DNA of 64,000 bases, from contig NZ_JAUXZE010000073.1 in the NCBI RefSeq assembly GCF_030694085.1, forward strand, positions 149,269 to 213,268, written 5' to 3'. A program made the position numbers and the translations under genes. The notes beneath the pieces were generated by a model, which made no database searches, was not told the origin of the DNA, and worked only from the letters and a program-made list of their open reading frames with translations. Of this stretch, positions 34,284 to 43,038 are shown piece by piece (within the stretch, counting starts at the first letter, position 1; the number at the start of each line of letters is the position of its first letter). This stretch comes from Tabrizicola sp. (GTDB lineage Bacteria; Pseudomonadota; Alphaproteobacteria; Rhodobacterales; Rhodobacteraceae).

Positions 34284-35489
34284 TCAGGTCCGGCGAACCA
34301 GGGTGCCAAGGCCGTCGCCGCGCCGCACGATGCGGGCGCCACGTTTCAGCGCGGGACCGAAGACTTCGGCCATTGCAAAAGCAAGGGTCTGATTGCCCGA
34401 GTCCCAGCAATCGAGTTGGATTTCGCGGAGCCGGTTCCACAGCATATCAGAGAGCGCGGCGCGAGTCTTGGTCAGGTGCCATGCAGCAGTGGGGCCTGCC
34501 TTGCGAAAACCCATCGCCATGCCGGACAGAAGATGCGCGCCGACATTGGCGCGGACCTGGCAGCCGGTGGAGGATTGGTAGTCGGCCAAAGCCTCGAAGA
34601 AGTATTCGTGGTCAAGCGTGGGCGAAAGGTCGCCCAGCGCCTCGGCCGCGGCGATGTGGAAGATTGCGTAGGCGGCCTTGCCGGTGACGCCATCGGTCAG
34701 ACGGACGGCGCGGCGGGCTTCGCGTTCGAAGGCGGAGAGCGATCCGTACCATCCGGGCAGCATGTTCACCGCATGAGCCGCGTGGACCGAGGCGTCCTCG
34801 GGGTCGAGGTCGACCCAGTCCTCGTACCATTCGCGGCAGACCGAACCGCCGTCCTCGATCCCCGGCACAAGTGCATAGCGCGTAACGGCGAGAAGCGGCG
34901 ACATCTCTTCGATCGGGTCGAAGAGTGTGACCAGCAGTTCCGCCTGCTCGTAATGCGCCGCAGCCTCGGTCCAGGCGTCGCGCGACAGGTCGGCCGCAGT
35001 GGGCTTTCGTTTGGCATTGGCCAGGTCGACATGTGCCTGGGCCAGGACCTGCGCGGCACAGTAGTCTTCGGAGTTGCGGTCGTAGACGTCTTCCAGAAGC
35101 GCAAGCTCGGCCTTGGCAGCGGCCCAGTCCGACCGGGAGATCGCCCGACTGAGGCCCGCGCGCATCCCGTCGCTGATGAGCGGCGCCACCCGGCGACCGC
35201 CAGACGCCATGACGCGTTCCTGGTCAGTGTAGCGCAGGGCTTCCAGCAGGTCGGACCATTCTCCGGCTTCGGCCATCGCAGCGTGATCGTCGCGCACACA
35301 TTGCCATTCGGTCTTTTCCGGGCCGGTGCGCATCACCGGAACATCGACGCGGGCAAGCACCTGGTCGGCCGTCAGCCCGTCCAATAGTTCTGCCGCCGGT
35401 CCCGACAACGGACGCAGCAGAACGGCGTCTTCTTGCTGACTGCGACCCGTCCGGGTTTTCACATGCATAAGTGACGGTGTAACTAGCAT
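34284..35489 (-). CDS. Conserved helical protein of unknown function
   Basis: 401 aa, mostly alpha-helical by composition, with segments resembling TPR-like repeats (AAHYEQAELLVTLFDPIEE; AAYAIFHIAAAEALGDLSP). No signal peptide, membrane helix or catalytic motif is visible. The start at 35489 has GGAGGG 8 bases upstream. The gene lies 75 bp upstream of gatB on the same strand, and is divergent from a small lipoprotein gene. I do not recognise the family. Confidence 0.7.
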   Translation of the reverse strand: MLVTPSLMHVKTRTGRSQQEDAVLLRPLSGPAAELLDGLTADQVLARVDVPVMRTGPEKTEWQCVRDDHAAMAEAGEWSDLLEALRYTDQERVMASGGRRVAPLISDGMRAGLSRAISRSDWAAAKAELALLEDVYDRNSEDYCAAQVLAQAHVDLANAKRKPTAADLSRDAWTEAAAHYEQAELLVTLFDPIEEMSPLLAVTRYALVPGIEDGGSVCREWYEDWVDLDPEDASVHAAHAVNMLPGWYGSLSAFEREARRAVRLTDGVTGKAAYAIFHIAAAEALGDLSPTLDHEYFFEALADYQSSTGCQVRANVGAHLLSGMAMGFRKAGPTAAWHLTKTRAALSDMLWNRLREIQLDCWDSGNQTLAFAMAEVFGPALKRGARIVRRGDGLGTLVRRT

Positions 35490-35588
35490 CGACTTGCCCT
35501 CCGGGCCGGTTTCGCCCGACCCACGCTTAGACTGACGCGTGATCAGGGCGGAAAAATGGAAATGCGGTGATCTTCAGGTGACCTACTC

Positions 35589-36182
35589 ATGCTGCTGCGT
35601 GTGATTTTCGGTGTGTGTGCAACCGCTTCGCTGGTTGCCTGCGTTCAGACAAAGCCCGAGGAGAGCCTGTCCTTCGTGGCACCTCCGATGCAATGGGATC
35701 ACCATCCCGAAGCCGAGGAATGGACCGAATCAACCCTTGTCGCCCTGTCAACCAAGGATCAGCTTCTGTCCGAGCGGGTGCCGGCCGACATCGAAACCTG
35801 GTGCCCGGGCTACCGGACCGCTTCGGTGGAAGAGCGTCGCGCCTTCTGGGCGGGCCTGCTGTCGGCGGTCGCAAAATACGAAAGCACCTGGAACGAACGC
35901 GCCTCGGGCGGCGGCGGGCGCTGGATCGGGCTGATGCAGATCGATCTGAGGTCGGCGGCAAACTACGGCTGTGAGGCGACGTCGGTAGGCGCTCTGAAGG
36001 ATGGTGAGGCCAACCTGGAATGCGCGGTAGAGATCATGTCGACGCAAGTGGCCAAGGATGGGCTGGTAGCCGGCGGCGGCAACCGCGGCATCGGGCGTGA
36101 CTGGGCTCCGCTGCGGTCCAGCGAGAAGCGGTCGGCGATGGCGGCCTGGACCAGCCAGCAGCCCTATTGCCAGGCCACCTGA
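35589..36182 (+). CDS. Lipoprotein with lytic-transglycosylase-like (SLT) domain
   Basis: 197 aa. The N-terminus is a lipoprotein signal with lipobox LVAC, placing the lipidated Cys at residue 18. The SLT-like core has VAKYESTWNERASGGG, with the Glu in YES as the candidate catalytic acid, then RWIGLMQID. Such proteins cleave the glycan of peptidoglycan in the periplasm. The domain is small and the rest diverges, so loss of activity cannot be excluded. Confidence 0.75.
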   Translation: MLLRVIFGVCATASLVACVQTKPEESLSFVAPPMQWDHHPEAEEWTESTLVALSTKDQLLSERVPADIETWCPGYRTASVEERRAFWAGLLSAVAKYESTWNERASGGGGRWIGLMQIDLRSAANYGCEATSVGALKDGEANLECAVEIMSTQVAKDGLVAGGGNRGIGRDWAPLRSSEKRSAMAAWTSQQPYCQAT

Positions 36183-36184
36183 CC

Positions 36185-36718
36185 TTAGCTGATCCGAAAG
36201 AGCCGGGCGATTTCTTCGAGCGCCTCGCGCTGGCGGGTCGAAATGGCACCGTCGCGGCTGGCGGCGGCCACATCCTTCAGGACTGACATCAGCGGCTGGA
36301 AGCTTTGCGCACCCTTCAGTTTGTGCAGCCGCCGGGTCAGCCGTTCCAACCCCTGCTGCGCCCCCCCGCTTTCTGCAACCAGCCAGCGGCCCAGGATCGC
36401 CGCCTCCTCTGCCTTGTCCTGACTTTGGCCAAGGTGGCTTTGCAGGCTGACGATCAACTTGTCCTGCTGTTCCGCCGAGGGCAGGCCGCCAAGCTCCAGA
36501 AACGCCACCCCCGCCCCGGCGATGGCGACGTCGGGGTCCTCCAGCGATTCCACCGGGTGCAGGTTCAGCTTGCGGCGGAAGCCGAAGCGACGGGCGGCGG
36601 CCATGACATCCTGGGCCACCCCGGCCAGGTCCTGCGTCGCCTCGGCCGCCATCCGGGCGCGCTGGACCCAGAAATAGGCGCCGATCACCAGGCCAAAAAG
36701 CGCAATCAAATAGGGCAT
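36185..36718 (-). CDS. Single-pass membrane protein of unknown function
   Basis: 177 aa. One N-terminal membrane helix (MPYLIALFGLVIGAYFWVQ) is followed by a cytoplasmic or periplasmic helical domain with LGRWLVAESGG and a conserved-looking end (RDGAISTRQREALEEIARLF) reminiscent of TerB-like helical domains, though I cannot assign it. It converges with the SLT lipoprotein gene, with only 2 bp between stops, and lies downstream of pepN on the same strand. Confidence 0.65.
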   Translation of the reverse strand: MPYLIALFGLVIGAYFWVQRARMAAEATQDLAGVAQDVMAAARRFGFRRKLNLHPVESLEDPDVAIAGAGVAFLELGGLPSAEQQDKLIVSLQSHLGQSQDKAEEAAILGRWLVAESGGAQQGLERLTRRLHKLKGAQSFQPLMSVLKDVAAASRDGAISTRQREALEEIARLFRIS

Positions 36719-36783
36719 ATCGTTACTCCCGCACCAAATGCCCTATCGGTGCCACGACCCCCCGCCCCGCGTCAACGGAAAGC

Positions 36784-39345
36784 TCAGCCCGCCGCGAGCA
36801 TCCGTTCCACCATTTCGCGCAGGTCGCCGGAGAGGGCCGGGGCGGCCAGCATGCGTTCAAGCTCCTTCCGCGCACGCTTGCGCCGGGTGGCGTCGTAGCG
36901 CGGCCATGTCTCGAAGGCGGTCGAGACGCGGGCAGCGGTCTGCGGATTCAGGGGGTCAAGCTTCAGAAGCCAGTCGGCAACCAGCCTGTAGCCCGCGCCC
37001 GAGCGGTGATGGAAGCCCGCATGATTCGCCGCCAACGCGCCGATCACGGTGCGGAAGCGGTTGGGGTTCTTCCAGTCGAAGCCGGTGGTCTGGATCAGGC
37101 GGTCGGCCACTGCGGCTGCGTCACCCGGTTCGGCATAGGCGATCTGCAATGCGTACCATTTGTCCATCACGTTCGCATCGCGGCCCCAGCGGGCGGCGAA
37201 ACTGATCAGTTCCGCTTGGCCTTGATGGGCGTCCAGAAGCGCGGCAAGGGCACCAATTTCCTCGGTCATCGACCGCGCGCGGGCGAAGGCCGACGCAGCC
37301 AGCTTGCCGCCGTCACGGCGGGTCAGAAACTGGAGTGCCGCGATCTTCAGTGCACGGCGGCCTGCCTGCGCAGCCGAGGGCGAGAACGGTGCGTTGTCAT
37401 CCAACTCTTTGTAAATCCTTGCCAATCCGTCGCCAAGACGGATTGCCAGCGCGCCTGACATTTCGCGGCGCGCAGCGTGGATCTTGGCTGGGTCCGGGAT
37501 CCGGCCCATCGCATGAATGGTCTGAGCGATCTCGTCCTCGCCCGGAAGCCGCAGGCAGAGCGCGCGGAAGGCCGGGTCAAGCGTGTCGTCGAAGGTTACG
37601 GCGGCCAAAGCGTCCAGCCAGTCGGATCGGACCGGCGTGCCTTTCAGCGCGATCTCGGCCATCACTTCCTTCGCCAGCGCCCGGCCTGCTTCCCACTTGT
37701 TGAAGGGGTCGGTGTCGTGGGCCAGAAGGAAGGCGTGTTCGCCGGGGGCAGGCTTGCGGTCCAGCACCACCGGGGCCGAAAAGCCGCGCAGGATCGACGG
37801 CACGGGCTTCGCCGCCAGCCCTTCAAAGCGGAAGGACTGCTTGGCCCGTGTCATCTCCAGCATGATGGTCGGCACGACCTCATCGCCGTTGGGGTTCAGA
37901 AGTCCGACCTTGATCGGGATCACCTTCGGCTGCTTTTCCGCCTGGCCGGGGGTGGGCGGGTTCTTCTGGGTGAAGGTCAGGGTATAGACGCCGTTCTCCC
38001 AGGCGTCGGTGACCTTGAGGCGGGGGGTGCCGGCCTGGGAATACCAGAGCTTGAATTGGGACAGGTCGCGGTCGGTCGCGTCCTCGAAGACCTTGAGCCA
38101 GTCCTCGATGGTGGCGGCGTCGCCGTCGTGGCGGTCGAAGTATAGCTCGAGCGCACGCTTGTAGGCCCCGTCGCCGACCAGCGACTTCAGCATCCCGATG
38201 ACCTCGGCCCCCTTCTCGTAGACGGTGGCGGTGTAGAAGTTGTTGATCTCGACAAAGCTTTCGGGGCGGACGGGGTGGGCGAGCGGGCCGTCATCCTCGC
38301 GGAACTGGCGGCTGCGGAGGGTCACCACGTCCTCGATCCGGCGGACGGCGGCGGACCGCATGTCGCCGGAAAACTGGTGGTCGCGGAAGACGGTCAGGCC
38401 CTCTTTCAGGCATAGCTGGAACCAGTCACGGCAGGTGATGCGGTTGCCGGTCCAGTTGTGAAAGTATTCGTGGGCAATGATCGCCTCGATCCGGGTATAG
38501 TCGTCGTCCGTGGCGGTTTCGGGCGAGGCCAGGACGTAGCGGGAGTTGAAGATGTTCAGCCCCTTGTTCTCCATCGCGCCCATGTTGAAGTCGTCGACGG
38601 CGACGATGTTGAAGACGTCCAGGTCATATTCCCGGCCGTATACCTGTTCGTCCCAGCGCATGGATCGGATCAGGCTGTCCATCGCATAGGCGCAGCGGTC
38701 CTCATCCCCGGGGCGGACCCAGATGTGCAGATCGACCGGACGGCCCGAGGCGGTGGCGAACTTGGCCGAATGGGCGCGGAGGTCGCCGGCGACCAGGGCA
38801 AACAGGTAAGCGGGCTTCGGCCATGGATCGTTCCATTCGGCCCAACCTGCGCCGCTCGCGGTCGGATTGCCGTTGGACAGAAGCACCGGCAGGTCGCTTT
38901 CGATCCGCACCTTGAAGCGGCTCATCACGTCGGGGCGGTCGGGGTAATAGGTGATCTTGCGGAAGCCCTCGGCCTCGCACTGGGTGCAGTACATGCCATT
39001 GGACATGTAAAGGCCTTCGAGGGCGGTGTTGGCCTGGGGCGCGATCTCGACCTCGGTGTCCAGGGTGAACGGGCCGTCGGGCAGGTCCTTGGCGAAGAGC
39101 GTCAATGAACTGGCGTCGACGCTGGCTGCGGCGGGCGTGCCGTCCACTGTGCAGGAAATAAGCGTCAGCCCCTCGCCATCAAGCCGCAGGTCGTGGCGTC
39201 CCGGTCGCGCCGGGTTCGGTCGCAGCGAGAGCCGCGCCTTGACCCGGGTTGCGGTGGGCGACAAGCCGAAGGTCAGGTCCACGCTGTCGACGACATGGGT
39301 ATAAGGTTGGTAGTCGGCGAGATGGACTGTCTTCTGCTCGGTCAT
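36784..39345 (-). CDS. pepN: Aminopeptidase N (M1 family)
   Basis: 853 aa, close to E. coli PepN (870). The exopeptidase motif is GAMENKGLNIFN, and the zinc site is in IIAHEYFHNWTGNR with the third ligand Glu in CLKEGLTVF. The enzyme is a cytoplasmic zinc peptidase removing N-terminal residues from peptides. It is divergent from the photolyase gene, with a 114-bp promoter region between them that shows no clear box. Confidence 0.97.
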   Translation of the reverse strand: MTEQKTVHLADYQPYTHVVDSVDLTFGLSPTATRVKARLSLRPNPARPGRHDLRLDGEGLTLISCTVDGTPAAASVDASSLTLFAKDLPDGPFTLDTEVEIAPQANTALEGLYMSNGMYCTQCEAEGFRKITYYPDRPDVMSRFKVRIESDLPVLLSNGNPTASGAGWAEWNDPWPKPAYLFALVAGDLRAHSAKFATASGRPVDLHIWVRPGDEDRCAYAMDSLIRSMRWDEQVYGREYDLDVFNIVAVDDFNMGAMENKGLNIFNSRYVLASPETATDDDYTRIEAIIAHEYFHNWTGNRITCRDWFQLCLKEGLTVFRDHQFSGDMRSAAVRRIEDVVTLRSRQFREDDGPLAHPVRPESFVEINNFYTATVYEKGAEVIGMLKSLVGDGAYKRALELYFDRHDGDAATIEDWLKVFEDATDRDLSQFKLWYSQAGTPRLKVTDAWENGVYTLTFTQKNPPTPGQAEKQPKVIPIKVGLLNPNGDEVVPTIMLEMTRAKQSFRFEGLAAKPVPSILRGFSAPVVLDRKPAPGEHAFLLAHDTDPFNKWEAGRALAKEVMAEIALKGTPVRSDWLDALAAVTFDDTLDPAFRALCLRLPGEDEIAQTIHAMGRIPDPAKIHAARREMSGALAIRLGDGLARIYKELDDNAPFSPSAAQAGRRALKIAALQFLTRRDGGKLAASAFARARSMTEEIGALAALLDAHQGQAELISFAARWGRDANVMDKWYALQIAYAEPGDAAAVADRLIQTTGFDWKNPNRFRTVIGALAANHAGFHHRSGAGYRLVADWLLKLDPLNPQTAARVSTAFETWPRYDATRRKRARKELERMLAAPALSGDLREMVERMLAAG

Positions 39346-39459
39346 TGAGGGCTCCCTTTCCGGCAGAAGCTACGGGCAAACGCCCCAGACGCAAGGGGCA
39401 GGCCGGGAACAGTCTTTTGCCGCTTTACGAATCTGCGCGCGTGGCTACATCTGTGTTCC

Positions 39460-40956
39460 ATGAATGTTCTCATCTGGTTCAAGCGCGACCTGCGCGTCCA
39501 CGACCATCCGGCGCTGTCCCTTGCGGCGGGGCTGGGGCCGGTGCTGCCGGTCTATGTCGTGGAACCGGAGTTGTGGGCGCAGCCCGATGCCTCGGCCCGT
39601 CAGTGGGAGGTCGTGGCGGAAGGTCTTGCCGACCTGCGCGAGGCCCTGGCCGGGATCGGCGCGCCGCTGGTGGTGCGGGTGGGCGGCGCGGTGCAGGTGC
39701 TGGAGGCCTTGTGTCGACGGCATGGGATCGCCCGGATCGTCAGCCATGAGGAGACAGGCACCCTCTGGACCTATGCCCGTGACCGGCGGGTGGCGGCCTG
39801 GGCGCGGTCGGCGGGGGTGGAGTGGACCGAGGTGCCGCAGTCTGGCGTCGTGCGGCGCTTGCCGACGCGGGACATCTGGGCGGCCAGCCGGGATGGGTTC
39901 ATGGCGCAGCCGGCGCTGTCCGTCCCTGCCCTGCGCGCGGTTGCGGGGGTGGAACCGGGGCTGATCCCCTCGGCCCGGGCGCTGAAGCTGGCCCCCGACC
40001 CCTGCCCCCACCGCCAGCTGGGCGGGCGGGCGCAGGGGTTGGACCTGGTGGAAAGCTTCCTTGCCCGCAGGGGAGAGCCGTATCGGGTGGCGATGTCATC
40101 GCCGTTGACCGCCGAGCGGGCCTGTTCCCGGCTGTCCCCACATTTCGCGCTGGGGACACTGTCGATCCGTGAGGTGGTGCAGGCGACGGCGGCGCGGCAG
40201 GCCGAACGGCCAGGCGGCAAGTGGGGCGGATCGCTGGCCAGCTTCCAGTCGCGGCTGGCCTGGCGGGATCACTTCATGCAGAAGCTGGAGGATCAGCCTT
40301 CGATCGAGATGCGCGACCTTCATCCTGTCGCGGTGACGAGGCCCAGGGATACCGATGCGGCGCGGCTGGCGGCCTGGGGGACCGGTGAGACGGGGCTGCC
40401 CTTCCTGGATGCCTGCCTGCGCTATGTCCGGGCGACGGGATGGCTGAACTTCCGCATGCGGGCGATGGTGATCTCGGTCGCCTCTTATCACTTGTGGCTG
40501 GACTGGCGGGCCTCCGGGGCGCATCTGGCGCGGATGTTCACCGATTATGAGCCCGGCATCCACTGGCCGCAGGTGCAGATGCAGTCGGGGACGACGGGGA
40601 TCAACATTCCCCGCATCTACAATCCGGTGAAACAGGGGCTTGACCAGGACCCGACCGGCGCGTTCACCCGGCGTTGGCTGCCGGAGCTGGCGGGTGTGCC
40701 CGACGCTTTCCTGCAAGAGCCCTGGCTTTGGCCCGAGGCGCGACGGTTGCTTGGCCACCGCTACCCGGAACCCATCATCGACGTCGCCTCTGCCGCGCGA
40801 GAGGCGCGGGACCTGATCTGGGCTGCCCGCCAGTCGGCAGGTTTTGCCGAGGTCGCCGGTCAGATCGTCCAGCGCCACGCCAGCCGGTCGGGCAACCGCG
40901 AGGGGCGGCGGCCGGTGAAGAAGGCCCCGCAGGCGCAACTGTCCCTGCCCTTCTAG
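39460..40956 (+). CDS. Cryptochrome/deoxyribodipyrimidine photolyase family protein
   Basis: 498 aa. The N-terminal antenna-domain beginning NVLIWFKRDLRVHDHPAL is typical. The FAD-binding domain shows SPHFALGTLS, FLDACLRYVRATGWLNFRMR and YNPVKQGLDQDPTGAF. The family repairs UV-induced pyrimidine dimers using blue light, or signals as a cryptochrome; the Trp/Asn pattern needed to distinguish these cannot be judged reliably by eye. It ends 57 bp before the second TMADH-like gene. Confidence 0.88.
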   Translation: MNVLIWFKRDLRVHDHPALSLAAGLGPVLPVYVVEPELWAQPDASARQWEVVAEGLADLREALAGIGAPLVVRVGGAVQVLEALCRRHGIARIVSHEETGTLWTYARDRRVAAWARSAGVEWTEVPQSGVVRRLPTRDIWAASRDGFMAQPALSVPALRAVAGVEPGLIPSARALKLAPDPCPHRQLGGRAQGLDLVESFLARRGEPYRVAMSSPLTAERACSRLSPHFALGTLSIREVVQATAARQAERPGGKWGGSLASFQSRLAWRDHFMQKLEDQPSIEMRDLHPVAVTRPRDTDAARLAAWGTGETGLPFLDACLRYVRATGWLNFRMRAMVISVASYHLWLDWRASGAHLARMFTDYEPGIHWPQVQMQSGTTGINIPRIYNPVKQGLDQDPTGAFTRRWLPELAGVPDAFLQEPWLWPEARRLLGHRYPEPIIDVASAAREARDLIWAARQSAGFAEVAGQIVQRHASRSGNREGRRPVKKAPQAQLSLPF

Positions 40957-40958
40957 GC

Positions 40959-40988
40959 TTGACGCGGTCTGCGCGGCCCTCTTACTGT
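40959..40988 (+). promoter_or_regulatory. Possible promoter of the second TMADH-like operon
   Basis: TTGACG (40959-40964) is followed after 17-18 bp by TTACTGT (40982-40988). The transcript would start just before the GTACGATCATTCAAC stretch and the ribosome-binding site AAGGATGG. It lies immediately after the photolyase stop. Confidence 0.4.
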
Positions 40989-41013
40989 ACGATCATTCAA
41001 CAAGGATGGTCTG

Positions 41014-43038
41014 ATGCCCCGCGACCCCCGCTACGACATCCTGTTCGAACCCGTCCGCATCGGCCCGGTCACCGCCCCCAACCGCTTTTACCAGACCCCG
41101 CACGCGACCGGCTTTGGCTGGCAGCGCCCGCAGTCCGGTGCGGCGCTGCGCGGGGTGAAGGCCGAGGGTGGCTGGGGCGTGGTCTGCACGGAATATTGCT
41201 CGATCCACCCTTCTTCGGATGACAGCCCCTATGCGTTCCTGACGCTGTGGGATGACGACGACATCGCGCCGCTTGCGCTGACGGCTGACGCCATCCACGC
41301 CCATGGCGCGCTGGCCGGGATCGAGTTGTGGCACGGGGGCGCCCATGCGTCGAACCGGATGACCCGGGTGCCGGGGATCGCGCCGGATGCGCAGCCCGCG
41401 CTTTACCACCTGCCCGCGACGGCGCGGGCGATGGACCTGTCGGACATCCGCGCCTTCCGCGGCTGGCAAAGGGATGCGGCGAAGCGCGCGAAGCGGGCGG
41501 GGTTCGACATCGTCTATGTCTACGCCGGGCATGATTACCTGCCGTTTCAGTTCCTGTCACGGCGCAGCAATCACCGGGGCGATGCCTATGGCGGGTCTTT
41601 GGAAAACCGCGTCCGCCTCTTGCGCGAGATGATCGAGGATACCAAGGACGCCGTGGGCGACACCTGCGCCGTGGCAGTCCGGCTGGCGGTGGATGAGTTG
41701 CATGGGCCGGAGGGGATCACGTCTGAAGGCGAGGGCCGCGAAGTCATTGAAATGCTGGCAGAGCTGCCGGACCTTTGGGATGTGAACGTCGCCGGGGCCT
41801 TGGGCAACGACTCGCGGTCGGCGCGGTTCTCTGGCGAGGGGTTTCAGGAGGAGAACGTTGCCTTCGTGAAGTCCATGACCACGAAGCCCGTGGTGTCGGT
41901 GGGCCGCTTCACCTCGCCCGACCGGATGGTCAGCCAGATCAAGCGCGGGGTGCAGGATTTCATCGGCGCGGCACGGCCGTCCATCGCCGACCCGTTTCTG
42001 CCGATGAAGATCCGGGAGGGGCGCGAGGACGAGATCCGCGAATGCATCGGCTGCAACATCTGCCGGGCGGCGAACAATGAGGGCGTTGGGCTCCGCTGCA
42101 CGCAGAACCCGACGATGGGCGAAGAATGGCGGCGTGGCTGGCATCCCGAGCGGATCGCCGTCCATCCGCGCCGGGAAAAGGCGCTGGTGATCGGCGGCGG
42201 CCCGGCGGGGCTGGAGGCGGCGCTGACGCTGGGGCGGCGGGGGCTGGAGGTCACGCTGGCCGAGGCGTCCGAGGCATTTGGCGGGCGGCTCCTGCGCGAG
42301 GCGACCCTGCCGGGGCTGGCGACCTGGATGCGGGTGCGCGACTGGCGGCTGCACATGATCGGCAAACTGTCCAACGTGACGCTCTATCCCGCAAGCCGGA
42401 TGGGCGCGCAGGATGTGGCCGCGTTCGGGGCGGATCATGTGGTGCTGGCGACCGGGTCGCACTGGCGGCGGGATGGGGTCGGGGTCTACGCGATCCGGCC
42501 CTTGTCCCTGCCCAAGGCGCTGACGCCGGATGATGTGCTTGCCGGGGCCGGGATCGCCGGGCCGATCGTGATCTACGACGACGAGCATTACTTCATGGGC
42601 GGGGCGCTGGCCGAGAGGTTGGCCGGGGCGGGGCATGAGGTGCATTATGTGACAACGGCCCCGGTGGCGTCGTCCTGGACGGTGCTGACCAACGAGCAGG
42701 ATTTCCTGCAGGCCCGGCTGATCAAGGCGGGGGTGCGCCTGCATCCTCTCAAGTCCTTGAAAGCGCAGGGGAATGGGGAAGTCACAATTTCTTGCGTCTA
42801 CACGGGTCGGGAAGAGCCCCTGCCCTGCGGCACGCTGATCCTGTGCACCGGGCGGCTGCCCGACACCGCCCTGCACGACGAGATGATCGGGCATGGCATC
42901 CCCGCCTCCCGGATTGGCGACTGCCTCGCGCCGTCCTCCATCGCGGATGCCGTCCATTCCGCCCACCGCTACGCCCGGCTGCTGGGCGAGCCCGACTTGC
43001 CCCCGCGCCGGGAACGCGCGCCCATAAGGAGCCTTTGA
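41014..43038 (+). CDS. TMADH-like iron-sulfur flavoprotein demethylase/dehydrogenase (second paralogue)
   Basis: 674 aa, clearly related to the protein at 19482. The barrel carries Y170 and H173 (VYAGHDYLPFQFLS), closer to trimethylamine dehydrogenase than the first paralogue in this segment. The 4Fe-4S cysteines are 344, 347 and 350 (RECIGCNICR) and C362, and the nucleotide-binding fold starts at LVIGGGPAGLEAA. The stop overlaps the start of an MttB-family gene (TGATG), so the pair is coupled. A tertiary or secondary N-methylamine substrate, oxidatively demethylated, is the likely role. Confidence 0.88.
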   Translation: MPRDPRYDILFEPVRIGPVTAPNRFYQTPHATGFGWQRPQSGAALRGVKAEGGWGVVCTEYCSIHPSSDDSPYAFLTLWDDDDIAPLALTADAIHAHGALAGIELWHGGAHASNRMTRVPGIAPDAQPALYHLPATARAMDLSDIRAFRGWQRDAAKRAKRAGFDIVYVYAGHDYLPFQFLSRRSNHRGDAYGGSLENRVRLLREMIEDTKDAVGDTCAVAVRLAVDELHGPEGITSEGEGREVIEMLAELPDLWDVNVAGALGNDSRSARFSGEGFQEENVAFVKSMTTKPVVSVGRFTSPDRMVSQIKRGVQDFIGAARPSIADPFLPMKIREGREDEIRECIGCNICRAANNEGVGLRCTQNPTMGEEWRRGWHPERIAVHPRREKALVIGGGPAGLEAALTLGRRGLEVTLAEASEAFGGRLLREATLPGLATWMRVRDWRLHMIGKLSNVTLYPASRMGAQDVAAFGADHVVLATGSHWRRDGVGVYAIRPLSLPKALTPDDVLAGAGIAGPIVIYDDEHYFMGGALAERLAGAGHEVHYVTTAPVASSWTVLTNEQDFLQARLIKAGVRLHPLKSLKAQGNGEVTISCVYTGREEPLPCGTLILCTGRLPDTALHDEMIGHGIPASRIGDCLAPSSIADAVHSAHRYARLLGEPDLPPRRERAPIRSL

